Assembly (NCBI GenBank): GCA_963585895.1
Contig: CAUZXS010000142.1
Coordinates: 80,001 to 144,000 of the forward strand
Source of the DNA: Sepioteuthis lessoniana
Lineage: Eukaryota > Mollusca > Cephalopoda > Myopsida > Loliginidae
Direction of reading: 5' to 3'
DNA: 64,000 nucleotides
Notes under the pieces: model-generated
What the model was told of the DNA's origin: nothing
The model's database searches: none
The model's input: the letters and a program-made list of their open reading frames with translations, nothing else
Made by a program: the position numbers and the translations under genes
Shown: positions 33,426 through 43,592 of the stretch, one piece after another
Layout of the letters: the number at the start of each line of letters is the position of its first letter
Position numbering within the stretch: the stretch's first letter is position 1

Positions 33426-34440
33426 CCCAGTCGGCTTGGGCTGTAGAATACACCGACTGCTTCTCTGCAGAGGGGTAAGACCCCACCCCAACAAGTGTCC
33501 TGGATATAACACTAAACAATCTGATGGTGAGGTAACAGCAATGCTGGAGCTTTGGGGAATGCGGAGTACCCCTTTATTGCTATCGCTACCTGGTCCACTC
33601 TGGCCCGGGTTGGTAGCTCCTGATAAGGGTCCTATCTATGGGTTAAATAGAACTAAACCGTGCTTCTTTCACTATACTGATTTTTGCATTTAAACTGCGT
33701 ATTTATGCTAAACTGAATTGTTTAAAATAGAACTGTTCTGACATTGGAACTGCGTACTAGAGCTGAACTGAATTGCTCGAAATAGAACTGTTTTTGACGT
33801 CTAAACTGTGTACTTATGCTGAACTGAATCATCTGAAATAAAACTGTAAGACATTTAACTCTGTGTATTGCCCAGTCGGCTGGGGCTGTAGAATACACTG
33901 ACTGCTTCTCTGCAGAGTGGTAAGATCCCCCCTCAACGAGTGTCCTGGATATGACACTAAACAATCTGATGGTGAGGTTACAGCCAAGCTGGAGCTTTGG
34001 GGAATGCGGAGTACCCGTTCATTTCCATCGCTCCCAGGTCCACCCTGGCCCGGAGTGGTAGCACCTGATAGGGCCCTATCTATGGGTTAAATAGAACTAA
34101 CAGCATTCTTATGTTAAACTGAATTGTTTGAGTAAACTGAATAGCTTGAAATAGAAATGTTTTTCACAATTAAACCGTACTTACATTTAAACCGCGTGCT
34201 TTTGCTTAACTGAATTATTTAAAATAGAACTGTTTTTCGACATTGAAACTGTATTTACACTTAACTGAATTATTACATATAACTAATTGAATAGTTTTAA
34301 ATAGAAATGTTTTTGACAATTAAAATGTGCACTTATGCTAAACTGAATTGTTTTAAATAGAACAGATTATTTACTTAAAAATGGATTTGGCGTTAAATGA
34401 CCTACAAAGGTTGATACGCCATAAAACCCAGCAAACCAAA
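33426..34440 (+). repeat. Composite-1, best-preserved dimer with tail
   Basis: Head (33426-33656), array, second head (33871-34096), longer array, HP tail (34383-34435). Head starts are 445 bp apart. Recurrent palindromes in each head: ctctgcagag and the paired blocks around 'tggcccgg'. Useful as the window's reference copy of this element. No protein or A/B-box promoter is evident in the head. Confidence 0.9.
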
Positions 34441-34459
34441 GCAAACCAATCAGTTAAAC

Positions 34460-34690
34460 GTCAGACATTTATTTACATCCAGTTAAATGATCAAACAGTT
34501 CTATTTTTAACAATTCAGTCAATGTTTCTACACGGTTATCTGATTTCATTTATGGCTATATAACACTTACAATTCTATTTCAACATTACTCATTTGTTTG
34601 CACACAGTTAAATGGTCCTAAGTATTGCTACGTATCACTAACAATTTAATTAAACACCAGTCATTTGTTTGCACACAGTTTAATGTAAAA
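34460..34690 (+). repeat. mixed array/satellite units
   Basis: Units intermediate between the ~56-bp Composite-1 array and the 70/71-bp satellite (gtttgcacacagttaaatgg, tcctaagtattgctacgtat). Confidence 0.65.
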
Positions 34691-34812
34691 ACGGTTCTAT
34701 TTCTAACCGAGAGATCAGTTCATTTGAAGACCCTTGCCTTATGCGAGTGGCAACCGTTAATTCCCTCGCAAGAGAGGTGAACCCCCACCCCGGGGCGCAT
34801 ATATATATAAAC
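34690..34812 (-). mobile_element. SINE-R 5' part
   Basis: Matches the left part of the 61.3-61.56 kb element (aattccctcgca...ggggcgcatatatata against aattccttcgca...gggggcgtatatatata). Ends in a TA run. Confidence 0.55.
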
Positions 34813-34816
34813 CGGG

Positions 34817-35062
34817 CCATTGACCCACTGAGTAGAGTGTTCGTCAATAGTCCGGGAGACCGCGGTTCAATCCCAGGTCGGGTTACCAAAGACTCAAAAA
34901 ATGGTACTTGATGCTGCCTTGCTTAACACTCAGCAGTATAAGGTAAGGATCAAGGGTAAAGTGGATCAGTCCAGGGAATGGAATTGCGCCCAACACCTCA
35001 GTGTGGCAGCTTTTGAAAAGGATGCCCACGGGTCACTCGAGTCTAAGGTCGCCAACAACTTA
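34817..35062 (+). mobile_element. SINE-P, near full length
   Basis: Head 'ggccattgacccactgagtagagtg' with B-box GGTTCAATCCC, body 'aaaatggtacttgatgctgcc' and end 'aaggtcgccaacaactta'. TA runs lie on both sides. Confidence 0.85.
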
Positions 35063-35089
35063 CCCTATATATATATATATATATATATA

Positions 35090-35292
35090 TTAAGCGGATA
35101 TATGTCAACAATAACAATTGGGATTCATAACCGTTTAAATTTGCTTGGCTGGTGCTGGCATCCACGTGGATGAGTGGTAGAATCTTGGCTTGGCGTTTGA
35201 ATCAACCGGGTTTTGATCCCAGCTTCGGCAGTCTAGCCACACTGATGAGTTTTAATAGAACGAAACAGATCTGTCTGTGGATGACAATATAT
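35090..35292 (+). mobile_element. SINE-R 3' part, tRNA-like head
   Basis: Contains A-box-like GTGGATGAGTGGTAGAATC and B-box-like GGTTTTGATCCC, then 'cacactgatgagttttaatagaacgaaac', a motif pattern common in SINE bodies, and ends near a TA run. The minus-strand 61.3-kb copy keeps the same order. Confidence 0.68.
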
Positions 35293-35700
35293 AAAAACGT
35301 TCCTATTTTTCACAACTTAAAAAGAATTATCGACCCTCAGACCATCTGTCCAATAAGCTAAAATCCAAATTTCAATTTTGAATAGTTTCCCTATCTGTGG
35401 CAATATTTTAAACCTAAATAATATATAATTTTGAATATATTGATATAATAGAATGACATACCATTTATTCGGTAACCATTTTTCATTATGCCTTTTTTTT
35501 TATTTATTAATTCTTACGCAAATCGGCTTTGCTATTTACGTCAATATCAACCAGACCAAACCGACTTTTTTTTTCTGATTTTTTAAAATTATAATTTGCC
35601 GTGTTTTTATTGATTTTTTTCGCCTGCGACTGGTTATTATGATAGCCATTATTCTATATTATTACATTTTGGCATAACAGCATGAATCATTCCCAGGAAT
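35293..35700. other. no recognisable feature
   Basis: AT-rich; nothing recognised. Confidence 0.45.
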
Positions 35701-35721
35701 GATAATAATGATAATAATAAT

Positions 35722-36300
35722 AAGGCGAGACATGACTGGGTTGGCAAGGTGATCCACTGGGAAATGTGCAAGAAATTTAAATTTGACCATACTAAAAAAT
35801 GTTATATGCACAACCCAGCATCTGTCCTAGAAAATGACACACATAAACTCCTATGGGACTTTGACATACACACGGATCACCTGATCTCGGCCAGAAGACC
35901 AGACATTATAATAATCAACAAAAAGAAGAGAACTTGCAAAATAGTCGACTTTGCTGTCCCGGCGGACCACAGAATAAATCTGAAGGAATGTGCAAAGAAG
36001 GATAAGTACCTCGACCTTGCTAGAGAATTGAAAAAGCTGTGGAATATGAAAGTGACGATTGTACCAATTGTGATTGGTGCTTTTTGGCGCAATAACTAAA
36101 GGATTATTAAAAGGCCTGGAAGACTTGGAAGTTGGCGGACGGGTAGGGACTATCCAAATGACAGCATTACTGAGAACGGCCAGAATCGTGAGACGAGTCC
36201 TGGAGACTTGAGGAGACTTGCTGTCACTCAAACTCCAGTGAAAAACCATCAGCTAACACTGATGGGAAAAACTCTAAAGGAGTAAATAATAATAATAATA
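35722..36300 (+). mobile_element. RLE-type LINE 3' end, copy 1 (coding remnant)
   Basis: From 35722 to 36099 an intact ~125-codon frame encodes the C-terminal end of a non-LTR retrotransposon protein: 'HDWVGKVIHWEMCKK', then 'LLWDFDIHTDHLISARRPD' followed about 15 residues later by 'IVDFAVP'. The RPD...D spacing fits the PD-(D/E)XK restriction-like endonuclease used by R2/R4/NeSL-type LINEs. The stop is followed by a ~200-bp 3' region (gcctggaagacttggaag...) and an (AAT)n tail. The 5' truncation starts right after another (AAT)n run. Confidence 0.78.
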
Positions 36301-36735
36301 CACACAGGTCACCAAATCTCGGCCAGAAGACCAGACCTTATAATAATCAACTAAAAAAAAGAGAATTTGCAAAATTGTCCACTTTGCTGTCCCGGCTGAT
36401 TACAGAATAAAACTGAAAGAATATGAAAAGAAGGATAAGTACCTCGACCTGGCTGGAGAATTGAAGAAACCATGGAACATGAGAGTGACGGTTGTGCCAA
36501 TTGTGATTGGTGCTTTTTGGCACAATAACTAAAGGATTATTAAAAGGCCTGGAAGACTTGGAAGTTGGCGGACCAGGGGAGACCATCCAATCGCCAGCAT
36601 TATTGAAGACGGCCGGAATACTGAGAAGGGTCCTGGAGACTTGAGGAGACTTGCTGTCACTCAAACTCCAATGAAAAACCATCTGCTAAAGCTGGTGTGA
36701 AGAACTCTAAAAGAGTAAATAATAATAATAATAAT
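36301..36735 (+). mobile_element. RLE-type LINE 3' end, copy 2
   Basis: Starts inside the endonuclease region (ggtcaccaaatctcggccag) after the (AAT)n tail of copy 1 and runs in the same order to its own (AAT)n tail. Frameshifted. About 10-15% different from copy 1 by eye. Confidence 0.78.
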
Positions 36736-37080
36736 TGACGGATTACCTAATCTCGACAAGACGACCAGACCTAGTGATACTTAAAAAAAAGAAAAAGAAA
36801 AAAGAGAACCTGCCGAATAGTAGACTTAGCCGTCTGTATAGTAAAAGAAAAAGAAAGAGAAAAGAGAGATAAATACCAAGACCCTGCTAGAGAACTAAAA
36901 AACTATAAAATATGAAGATGACGGTGATTCTAATCGTAACTGGTGCACTTGGAGCAATCCCCAAAAGAAACGGTAAAAAGACAGGAAGACTTGGAAACAG
37001 GAAGACTCGTGGAGATCATCCGGACAACAGAAAAATATACTGGTGACGTAGCATACCCTATTGACGAATAAAAGTCATTT
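36736..37080 (+). mobile_element. RLE-type LINE 3' end, copy 3, decayed
   Basis: Begins after copy 2's (AAT)n tail with 'ggattacctaatctcgac' and keeps 'agacgaccagacct', an A-rich insertion, 'tagagaactaaaaaa' and 'ggtgcacttggagc'. Coding capacity is lost. Confidence 0.6.
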
Positions 37081-37104
37081 TCTGAAGGAGGCAGGGCACT
37101 GATT

Positions 37105-38003
37105 AAACCAGGATCATTAAATAAGTTTGCACACTTTTTTCGTATGGGCACTTTTATTGATAGTACACACATGAAACTCAAGTCCCCTTCGAAGTAATCT
37201 CCACCGGTGCAATGCACTTGTTGTATCGTTCCAACAACTTCTCGAAGGCCCCATGGAAGTCCTCTTGTGTGAGCGTGTCAATGACCTTCGTCACAGCCTC
37301 TTTCATCTCCTCAATTCTCTCATAACGATAGCCTCTGAGCTTAGGGAATAAGCAAAAGTCACAGGGAGCAAGATCTGGACTATAGGGAGGGTGAGGAACT
37401 GTGTTGATGCCCATCTTGCTCAAATAGTCTGTGAAAAGGATGGAGTTGTGGACTGGTTCATTGTCCTGGTGGAAATGCCACTGACCTGATTTGAAGAAAG
37501 CTGGCCTCTTCCGATGGATTCTCTTCCTGAACTCCCTTAAAGCCTCAATATAGTAACCCTAACCTGAACTTCAACCTTTTGGTCAATCAACTCTGATCTA
37601 TTGACTTCCTTACGCCTCCCACACCTCTCATCATCCTTCACAGACTCCCTTCCTTCCTTGAATCTCTTATGCTACTACAAAACCGATGCAAGATGCTCCA
37701 AAAGCGGTCTGAAGCATTCCATACGTTTCTGTGGCATTTTTTCCGAGTTTAAAACAGAATTTTATTGCATTTCGTTCTTCTAAAGTGTCAGATTGCATTT
37801 TTGAAATTCACCAGCTGTGACAATCAGGCTTTAGTGGGGTATATTCCAATTGCTGCTGTAGCTGTTCATTTGAATCTGAAATCATACAAATTAGTCAGTC
37901 ATCTCATAAGATATATAGCAATAACATACTGAATTTTCAAGAGTTAACGACCATTTTAAATGCCCATACGAAAAAAGTCTGGAAACTTATGGTATGAACC
38001 TCG

Positions 38004-38005
<2 letters not shown>
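37105..38005 (-). mobile_element. mariner-1, internally deleted, ~900 bp
   Basis: Left end 'aggatcattaaataagtttgc', right end '...aaacttatggtatgaacctcgta' next to a TA run. The frame 37178-37423 keeps the C-terminal catalytic part (SKMGINTVPHPPYSPDLAP). In this copy the junction has one CCCTAA-type unit left followed by 'cctgaacttcaacctttt', so its telomere-like run has changed. The HTH region lies at about 37590-37780. Confidence 0.9.

Positions 38006-38068
<63 letters not shown>
38006..38068. repeat. (TA)n(TG)n microsatellite
   Basis: Directly adjoins the mariner-1 end. Confidence 0.95.
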
Positions 38069-38069
<1 letters not shown>

Positions 38070-38157
38070 GTACAATTTAAAACCTTCATGCATATAGGTG
38101 CAATATTACAGTTGATAAATAGTAAATTTTGCTTATTCTCACCAAATTGCATTCTAT

Positions 38158-38650
38158 TGATTTATTGATTTTAATGGCATGTCACCCCGTTGAGAGTCAT
38201 TTTAGACCAAGAGGTAAGGGAAACGCGCTCATTCTACGTTCATGCTAACATTTTTTGTATTGTTGTTTCTTGAGTTTTTGTTTTGCACACGGTCCTATCG
38301 TATACGAATAATTATTAAACAGATCTATTTGACCCATAGATGGTACCCTAACAGGTACCACCTCTCCCGGTCAAAGTGAATCTGGGAGTAATGGCAATGA
38401 AGTAGCGTATGTTTGTGTGTGTTTGTATTTAAGCATATATGTATGTGCATGTGTGTGTTGTGTGGTAAAAAACCTCAAACTATAAAATTAATACTTCACA
38501 GATCTTCAGAACTGAAGCTTCACCATCACACGCAGTTTTATTTGATACCCAGAAGACTCTAATTTTTTTGGTGTGTGGTTGTGTGTGTGGGGTATTACCC
38601 ATCGGCATAGGATACAGTCTGCGTGTTCTATGCCCCACCGACAGAGCCTA
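38158..38650 (-). repeat. Composite-2 with TG-rich insertion
   Basis: HP tail (gattgattttaatggcatgtcacc), linker (ttttgcacacggtcctatcg), head first part to 38403, a ~90-bp TG-rich insertion (38405-38495), then the rest of the head to 'ggcataggatacagtctg'. Confidence 0.75.
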
Positions 38651-39265
38651 AATTGCATTTGAGTAGCGGTTTTCTAAGATGGCGGTCATCGAAATGTTTT
38701 TGATGGACTCCAAATTTTTCCTTTTATAATACAATTTTCAAAACTAAAATAAAAATAAATAAATAAATAAAACAACCCCTGCCCAAACTAGGATTTATCC
38801 TTTTTGGCTTTTTTTTTATAAACCTTCTGAATAAACAAACAATAGAATATTACATTCTTTACATATTCTACGTCCCTTTATGACACGTTCGAAAAGATGA
38901 GAAAGGGCGGGAAAAGAAGGAAAAAAATATCAGCTCTGATCGTTACCATTGTTTGAATAAGATATATCCGTTCCAAGATGATTTATTTTATCCAGTAATT
39001 ATAACAATGGATCGAGTTGTTATAATAAAGATATGTGTTGTTGCATAGATAAAAGAATAAAAAAAAACAACAACAACCCCGAAGTTTCCTTCTGAAGTGT
39101 GTACAACCATATGCGTATGAAGAAATATGCAAATATAGCTAAAATGTATTATGCAGGAATTCCATAAAAAAATTGACATTAAAAAAATATAAGACATATT
39201 TCTTTAAAGTCTGCAATGATAATTTTGAAAACACATATTTAATCCCCAAGCATACACACATCTTT
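38651..39265. other. no recognisable feature
   Basis: AT-rich; no family member or gene seen. Confidence 0.45.
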
Positions 39266-39269
39266 TTCG

Positions 39270-39470
39270 ATTGCGATATTGCAGTAAGTGAGTTCAAAGT
39301 CGAGTCACACTAATGCATTCACTTACAGACTAATGCCCTTAGGAAAGATAAGAACCCCTTATTTATCCCCAGCTATGGGTTAATTCGTGTCCGGATTATT
39401 TATCTAAGGAAAACTTTAACATTAGATAACCAACGAAGGTTGATATGCCATAAAACAAGAATAAGAAACT
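39270..39470 (+). mobile_element. SINE-A, 5'-truncated
   Basis: Starts near the B box (gcagtaagtgagttcaaagtc), followed by the body and the HP tail (taacattagataaccaacgaaggttgatatgcc, in part). Confidence 0.72.
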
Positions 39471-39487
39471 GTATATTTCCTTATTCT

Positions 39488-39488
<1 letters not shown>

Positions 39489-39533
<45 letters not shown>

Positions 39534-39581
39534 GAGGTGCACACACACACACACACACACACACGTATATATATATATATA
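39489..39581. repeat. (TA)n(CA)n(TA)n microsatellite inside mariner-1 5' end
   Basis: TA run, then 'cgaggtgc' (the last ~10 bp of a mariner-1 terminus), then (AC)n and (TA)n. The rest of the terminal repeat and the following ~85 bp of the transposon are missing. Confidence 0.88.
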
Positions 39582-40390
39582 TGACTGAACAAGTTTTAGG
39601 ATTTCAGGTTCAAATCAACAGCTACAGCAGCAATTGGAATATACCCGACTAAAACGTGATTATCACAGCTGGTGAATTTCAAAAATGCAATCTGGACGTC
39701 GGGACACTTTAGAAGAACGATATGCAATAAAATTCTGTTTTAAACTTGGAAAAAATGCCACAGAAACATCGTATGGAATGCTTCAGACTGCTTTTCGATC
39801 ATCTTGCATGAATCGAGCAACAGTTTTTGAGTAGCATAAGAGATTCAAGGAAGGCAGGAATCTGTGAAGAATGATGAGAGGTGTGGGAGGAGTAAGGAAG
39901 TCAATACACCAGAATTGATTGGCCAAAGGGTTAGGGCTAGGGTTATTATGTTGAGGTTCTAAGGGAGTTCACGAAGAGATTCCTTGGGAAGAGGCCAGCA
40001 CTCTTCAAATCGGGTCAGTGGCATTTCCAACAGGACAATGCACCAGTCCACAACTCCATCCTTGTCACAGACTATTTGAGCAAGATGGGCATCAACACAG
40101 TTCCACACCCTCCCTATAGTACAGACCTTGTGACCTGTGACTTTTGCTTATTCTCTAACCTCAGAGGCTATCGTTATGAGACAATTGAGGAGATGAAAGA
40201 GGCTGTGACGAAGGTCATTGACACGCCAACACAACAGGACTTCCTTGGGGGCTTCTAGAAGTTGTTGGAACAGTACAACAAGTGCATTGCAGCCGGTGGA
40301 GATTACTTCGAAGGGGACTGGAGTTTCATGCATGTACTTTCAATCAAAGTGCCCATACGAAAAAAGCCTGGAAACTTATCGTTGCATCTC

Positions 40391-40393
<3 letters not shown>
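39531..40393 (+). mobile_element. mariner-1, internally deleted, damaged 5' end
   Basis: The 5' terminus is reduced to 'tacgaggtgc' and replaced by microsatellite up to 39581. The HTH region (39700-39900) and junction run (ggttagggctagggtt, about 39928) are present. The catalytic C-terminus is in frame at 40076-40255 (SKMGINTVPHPPYS) but ends at a premature stop near 40258. Right end '...cttatcgttgcatctcgta' meets a TA run. Confidence 0.88.

Positions 40394-40432
<39 letters not shown>
40394..40432. repeat. (TA)n microsatellite
   Basis: TA run at the mariner-1 right end. Confidence 0.95.
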
Positions 40433-40434
<2 letters not shown>

Positions 40435-40494
40435 GTTACACGTATTCGTAACAATAAGCCTATTTACTTAAAGTATTGCCTTTTCAGTAATAGC

Positions 40495-41360
40495 TCAGAC
40501 GGCCAGGGCTGTAGAATATACCAACTGCATCTCTACAGAAGGGTGAGATTCCCATCGAGTGTTCTGGATATGACACTTAACAATCTGATGGTGAGGCTCC
40601 AGTAATGCTGGATTTTTACTCCTTCATTGCCATCGCTCACAGGTTCACTCTGGTCCTGAATGGCAGCACCTGATAGGGTCCTATCTATGGGTTAAATAGA
40701 ACTTTTTGACATTTTCAAGTAAGTGTTTTGACATTTAAACTGAGTGCAAACAAATGACTTATGCTAATCTGAATTGTTTGAAACAAAACTGTTTTTGCAT
40801 GTAACTGTAAATGATTGATGTTTAATTGAATTGTGAGGGTCAGATGTTAAAATACATGAAAATATTTAACTTTGTGCAAAGTAATGATTAATAGTAAATA
40901 GAATTATTCGTATTTGATAGAAATAAGTGAAACCATTTAAGTGTGAAAAAAATGAGCTTAGACTCGTATAAAAATGTTATCTACAAAATGTGTTTAGTAA
41001 TCATATCTTCAATATTTATGTATAAAAAGGATTTGGCATTAAATAACCTACAATGGTTGATATGCCATAAAACCCAACCAAACCAAATCCTATATATTTA
41101 ATATATATGTATAAAGAGTATTTGGCATTAAATAACCTACAATGGTTGATATGTCATAAAACCAAACCAAACCAAATCATATATATTTAATATATATGTA
41201 TAAAGAGGATTTGGCATTAAATAACCTACAATGGTTGATATGCCATAAAACCCAACCAAACCAAATCCTATATATTTGATATATATGTATAAAGAGGATT
41301 TGGCATTAAATAACCTACAATGGTTGATATGCCATAAAACAAAACCAAACCAAATCAAAC
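40495..41360 (+). repeat. Composite-1 with four-unit HP-tail satellite
   Basis: Head (40495-40703, short internal deletion near 'gctggatttttactcc'), array units to about 40980, then four HP-tail units with exactly 89-bp spacing (41035, 41124, 41213, 41302). It shows directly that the satellite grew from the element's own tail. Confidence 0.92.
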
Positions 41361-41366
41361 CTTTTC

Positions 41367-41432
41367 AGTTGGGAGTCTCACCCTTCTGCAGAGATGCAGT
41401 TGGTATATTCTACAGCTCTGGCCGTCTGGCAG
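41367..41432 (-). repeat. Composite-1 head 5' end, inverted
   Basis: First ~65 bp of a head (reverse complement of 'gccagacggccagagctgta...') joined to the end of the preceding satellite. It resembles the start of the 40.5-kb head closely (ccagagctgtagaatatacc against ccagggctgtagaatatacc). Confidence 0.75.
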
Positions 41433-41659
41433 TGAAGAGTTACAATTTTGAAGATTATGAAATTCGAAAGGAATGTCTTGTATGGAAACTTCCTCTAGAA
41501 ACACAACGCCTTTATAAAAAACTACACTTGGTTTAGTTTAACCCAACACCAGAAGCAGTGGGCACACAAAAACACTATTGAATAGAGCAACTTTATTTTA
41601 TCGTATATTCACTATTACTAGAAATACGTTTTTGTCATCGATGAACAAGTGCCCGTATA

Positions 41660-42180
41660 TTGCGATTAAAAGAGAGTCACTCCGAAAGTAACGCATCTTA
41701 TACCCCTACACTACAACTGGGAACGCAATAACACATTAGATAGAGGAAGTGGTCAGTTACAAAATGATATATTTCCACATGGTAACCACCCCTGGCTATA
41801 GATATTACCAGAAAAGATTTACAGCTTGCATGGCACGCGCGTAAGGATGACGCTCCCAAAGTAAGGCATCGAATTTACGCGGAACATATAAAAGATACAG
41901 GGAACAAAATAACATCGTCAGATAGAGAAAGTTTTCTGTTACAAAACAATATATTGCCACATAATAACCACCCCTGGCTATAAATATTACCACAAAAGAT
42001 CTATAGCCAGCATACCACAGCTGTAAGAATGTCGCTTCGAAAGTAAGGCATTATATTTATTTATACGGAACGTAATTCAGATACAGAAAACGCAATACCA
42101 CTGTTAGATAGAGTAAGTTTTCTGCTACAAAAATACTATTTTCCACACGGTTACTTCCACTGGCTATATAATTTCGACAT
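41660..42180 (+). repeat. 173-182-bp tandem repeat, three units
   Basis: Marker 'aaagtaacgcatc/aaagtaaggcat' occurs at 41685, 41858 and 42040. Each unit also has 'cgcaata-ca-tgttagatagag-aagt' and 'tattttccaca-ggtta' blocks and 'ccctggctata'. The units have diverged clearly, so this is an old array. Source unknown. Confidence 0.82.
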
Positions 42181-42384
42181 ACTTTCATAATGATAAACTT
42201 TTAGAGATATCTATCAATTAGCTAATTGGCAACAATACATATTACGAGGAATCAATTGATATTATTTCTTAAAATGCTTCAATTGAAAATCGATAATTAA
42301 GAAAATAGCTTTGATCCAGGATATAATTGCTGTCGATGTTTGTTGGATGAATTGACTTACCAAACACTTAATTACTTTCCGGGC

Positions 42385-42620
42385 AGGAGGAGTTCCCCGT
42401 GGCGTAGTTGCGAACGTGCTTGACTATGACATTGTTGTAAGCGAGTTCGAACTCCATTCACGCTATTAAGTTCACTTTCGGGATAATAACCATAGGAAAG
42501 GCATGAAACTCCTTATCCCTACCTGTTATGGGTTAAATAGTACCACTGCTGTTCTTCTACAAGGATGGCCTTGGTATCAAATAATCCACGAGGGTTGATG
42601 TGCCATTAAAGAAACCAAAC
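42385..42620 (+). mobile_element. SINE-A, full length, diverged
   Basis: Head 'ccgtggcgtagttgcgaacg', B-box-like GTTCGAACTCC, body 'aggaaaggcatgaaactcc', 'gggttaaatagtaccact' and the HP tail. Confidence 0.85.
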
Positions 42621-42746
42621 TCAACAGAGATAGAAACTACCATTCTCAAAGGCATTAAAATGTCATTTTTTTTATATTGTGACTAATAGAAAATTTTTTA
42701 TATAGCGTTCAATAGTTTTTTTATATACCGACCAATAGGAAAGGTA

Positions 42747-43033
42747 CTATTTACCAACCCCTCCGCTCGGGCAGGATATGACACAAGGTCAATTTTTAAG
42801 CGGAGTTTAACAGGTTTGAATTCAGAGTTTTCCTTCTCCTAGACTAGTTGCCTCACCAAGGCTGAAGAACCTAGTCCGTCCTACTATTTACCCATAGCTG
42901 GAGGGAGAATAAGGAGGTTCATACCTTTCCCAAGGGTATTTGCCCGAAAGTGAACGTAATAGCGCGACTGGAGTACGAACTCGCGTACTACGATTCCGCA
43001 GCTCATCGCTTTAACCATTACACCACGAGGACA
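42747..43033 (-). mobile_element. chimeric SINE: A head joined to B 3' part, with 14-bp TSD
   Basis: On the minus strand the 5' half is SINE-A (cgtggtgtaatggttaaagcg, gcgctattacgttcacttt), and from the shared middle block (aaggtatgaacc...gggtaaatagtagg) onward it is SINE-B, ending 'cggaggggttggtaaatag'. A perfect 14-bp direct repeat CAATAGGAAAGGTA flanks the whole unit (42733-42746 and 43034-43047), so it inserted as one piece. Confidence 0.92.
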
Positions 43034-43139
43034 CAATAGGAAAGGTAATCTTTGAGAGGGGGGACTATTTACTGATATTATTATTGATATGAATTCAAAA
43101 TTCTACGGGATGTCACAGTTCAATAGACATTTTTCTGTT

Positions 43140-43565
43140 TTATGATGCTTCATCATCAGCAGCAACAGCACGTATTCCTTTGACTTATTCTGGCTATCCG
43201 TCCCTATCGGTCATCACTTTTGTCAAGTATTCTATTCCAGTGCTGTTTTTGCTGACCGTCTAACATTGGTGTATCCATGAGTAGGAGTCCTTTAGAGAAT
43301 GTCGCTTTTGAGTTTGTCCTTACTTTCCCCGGCAGTGTCCGACATGTTGTGCTCATTTGACTAAGATCGTTTGTGAGATGGGATGTAAGTGGCCGTCAAA
43401 CGGCTCTTTTATTGAGTTCTACTTCTAGGATTTGTTAAAAGTAGCACGTATCATCCTTGATTAGTTCCTTTTAAGCTTTTTCTCTCAACGTTTGGTTAAG
43501 ATCCAAGTGGTGCAATTATACTGTAGTACTGACAGGGCTACAACTTGGAAATACTGAAAAGAATA
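43140..43565 (-). mobile_element. RTE-type LINE 3' end
   Basis: Minus-strand broken frames: 'NCTTWILTKR', 'RATFNKS', 'GHLHPISQTI' and 'GIRAVAADDEAS' in the order of the RTE C-terminus seen at 52.5 kb. The last part reads the (TGATGA)n-type tail. Many stops. Confidence 0.72.
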
Positions 43566-43592
43566 TAGACATTGTGAGCATACAGGAACATA

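Noticed and set aside
37178-37423. A SETMAR-like host gene
   Set aside because: It is the C-terminal part of a deleted mariner with terminal inverted repeats and sister copies, not a domesticated gene; there is no SET domain nearby.
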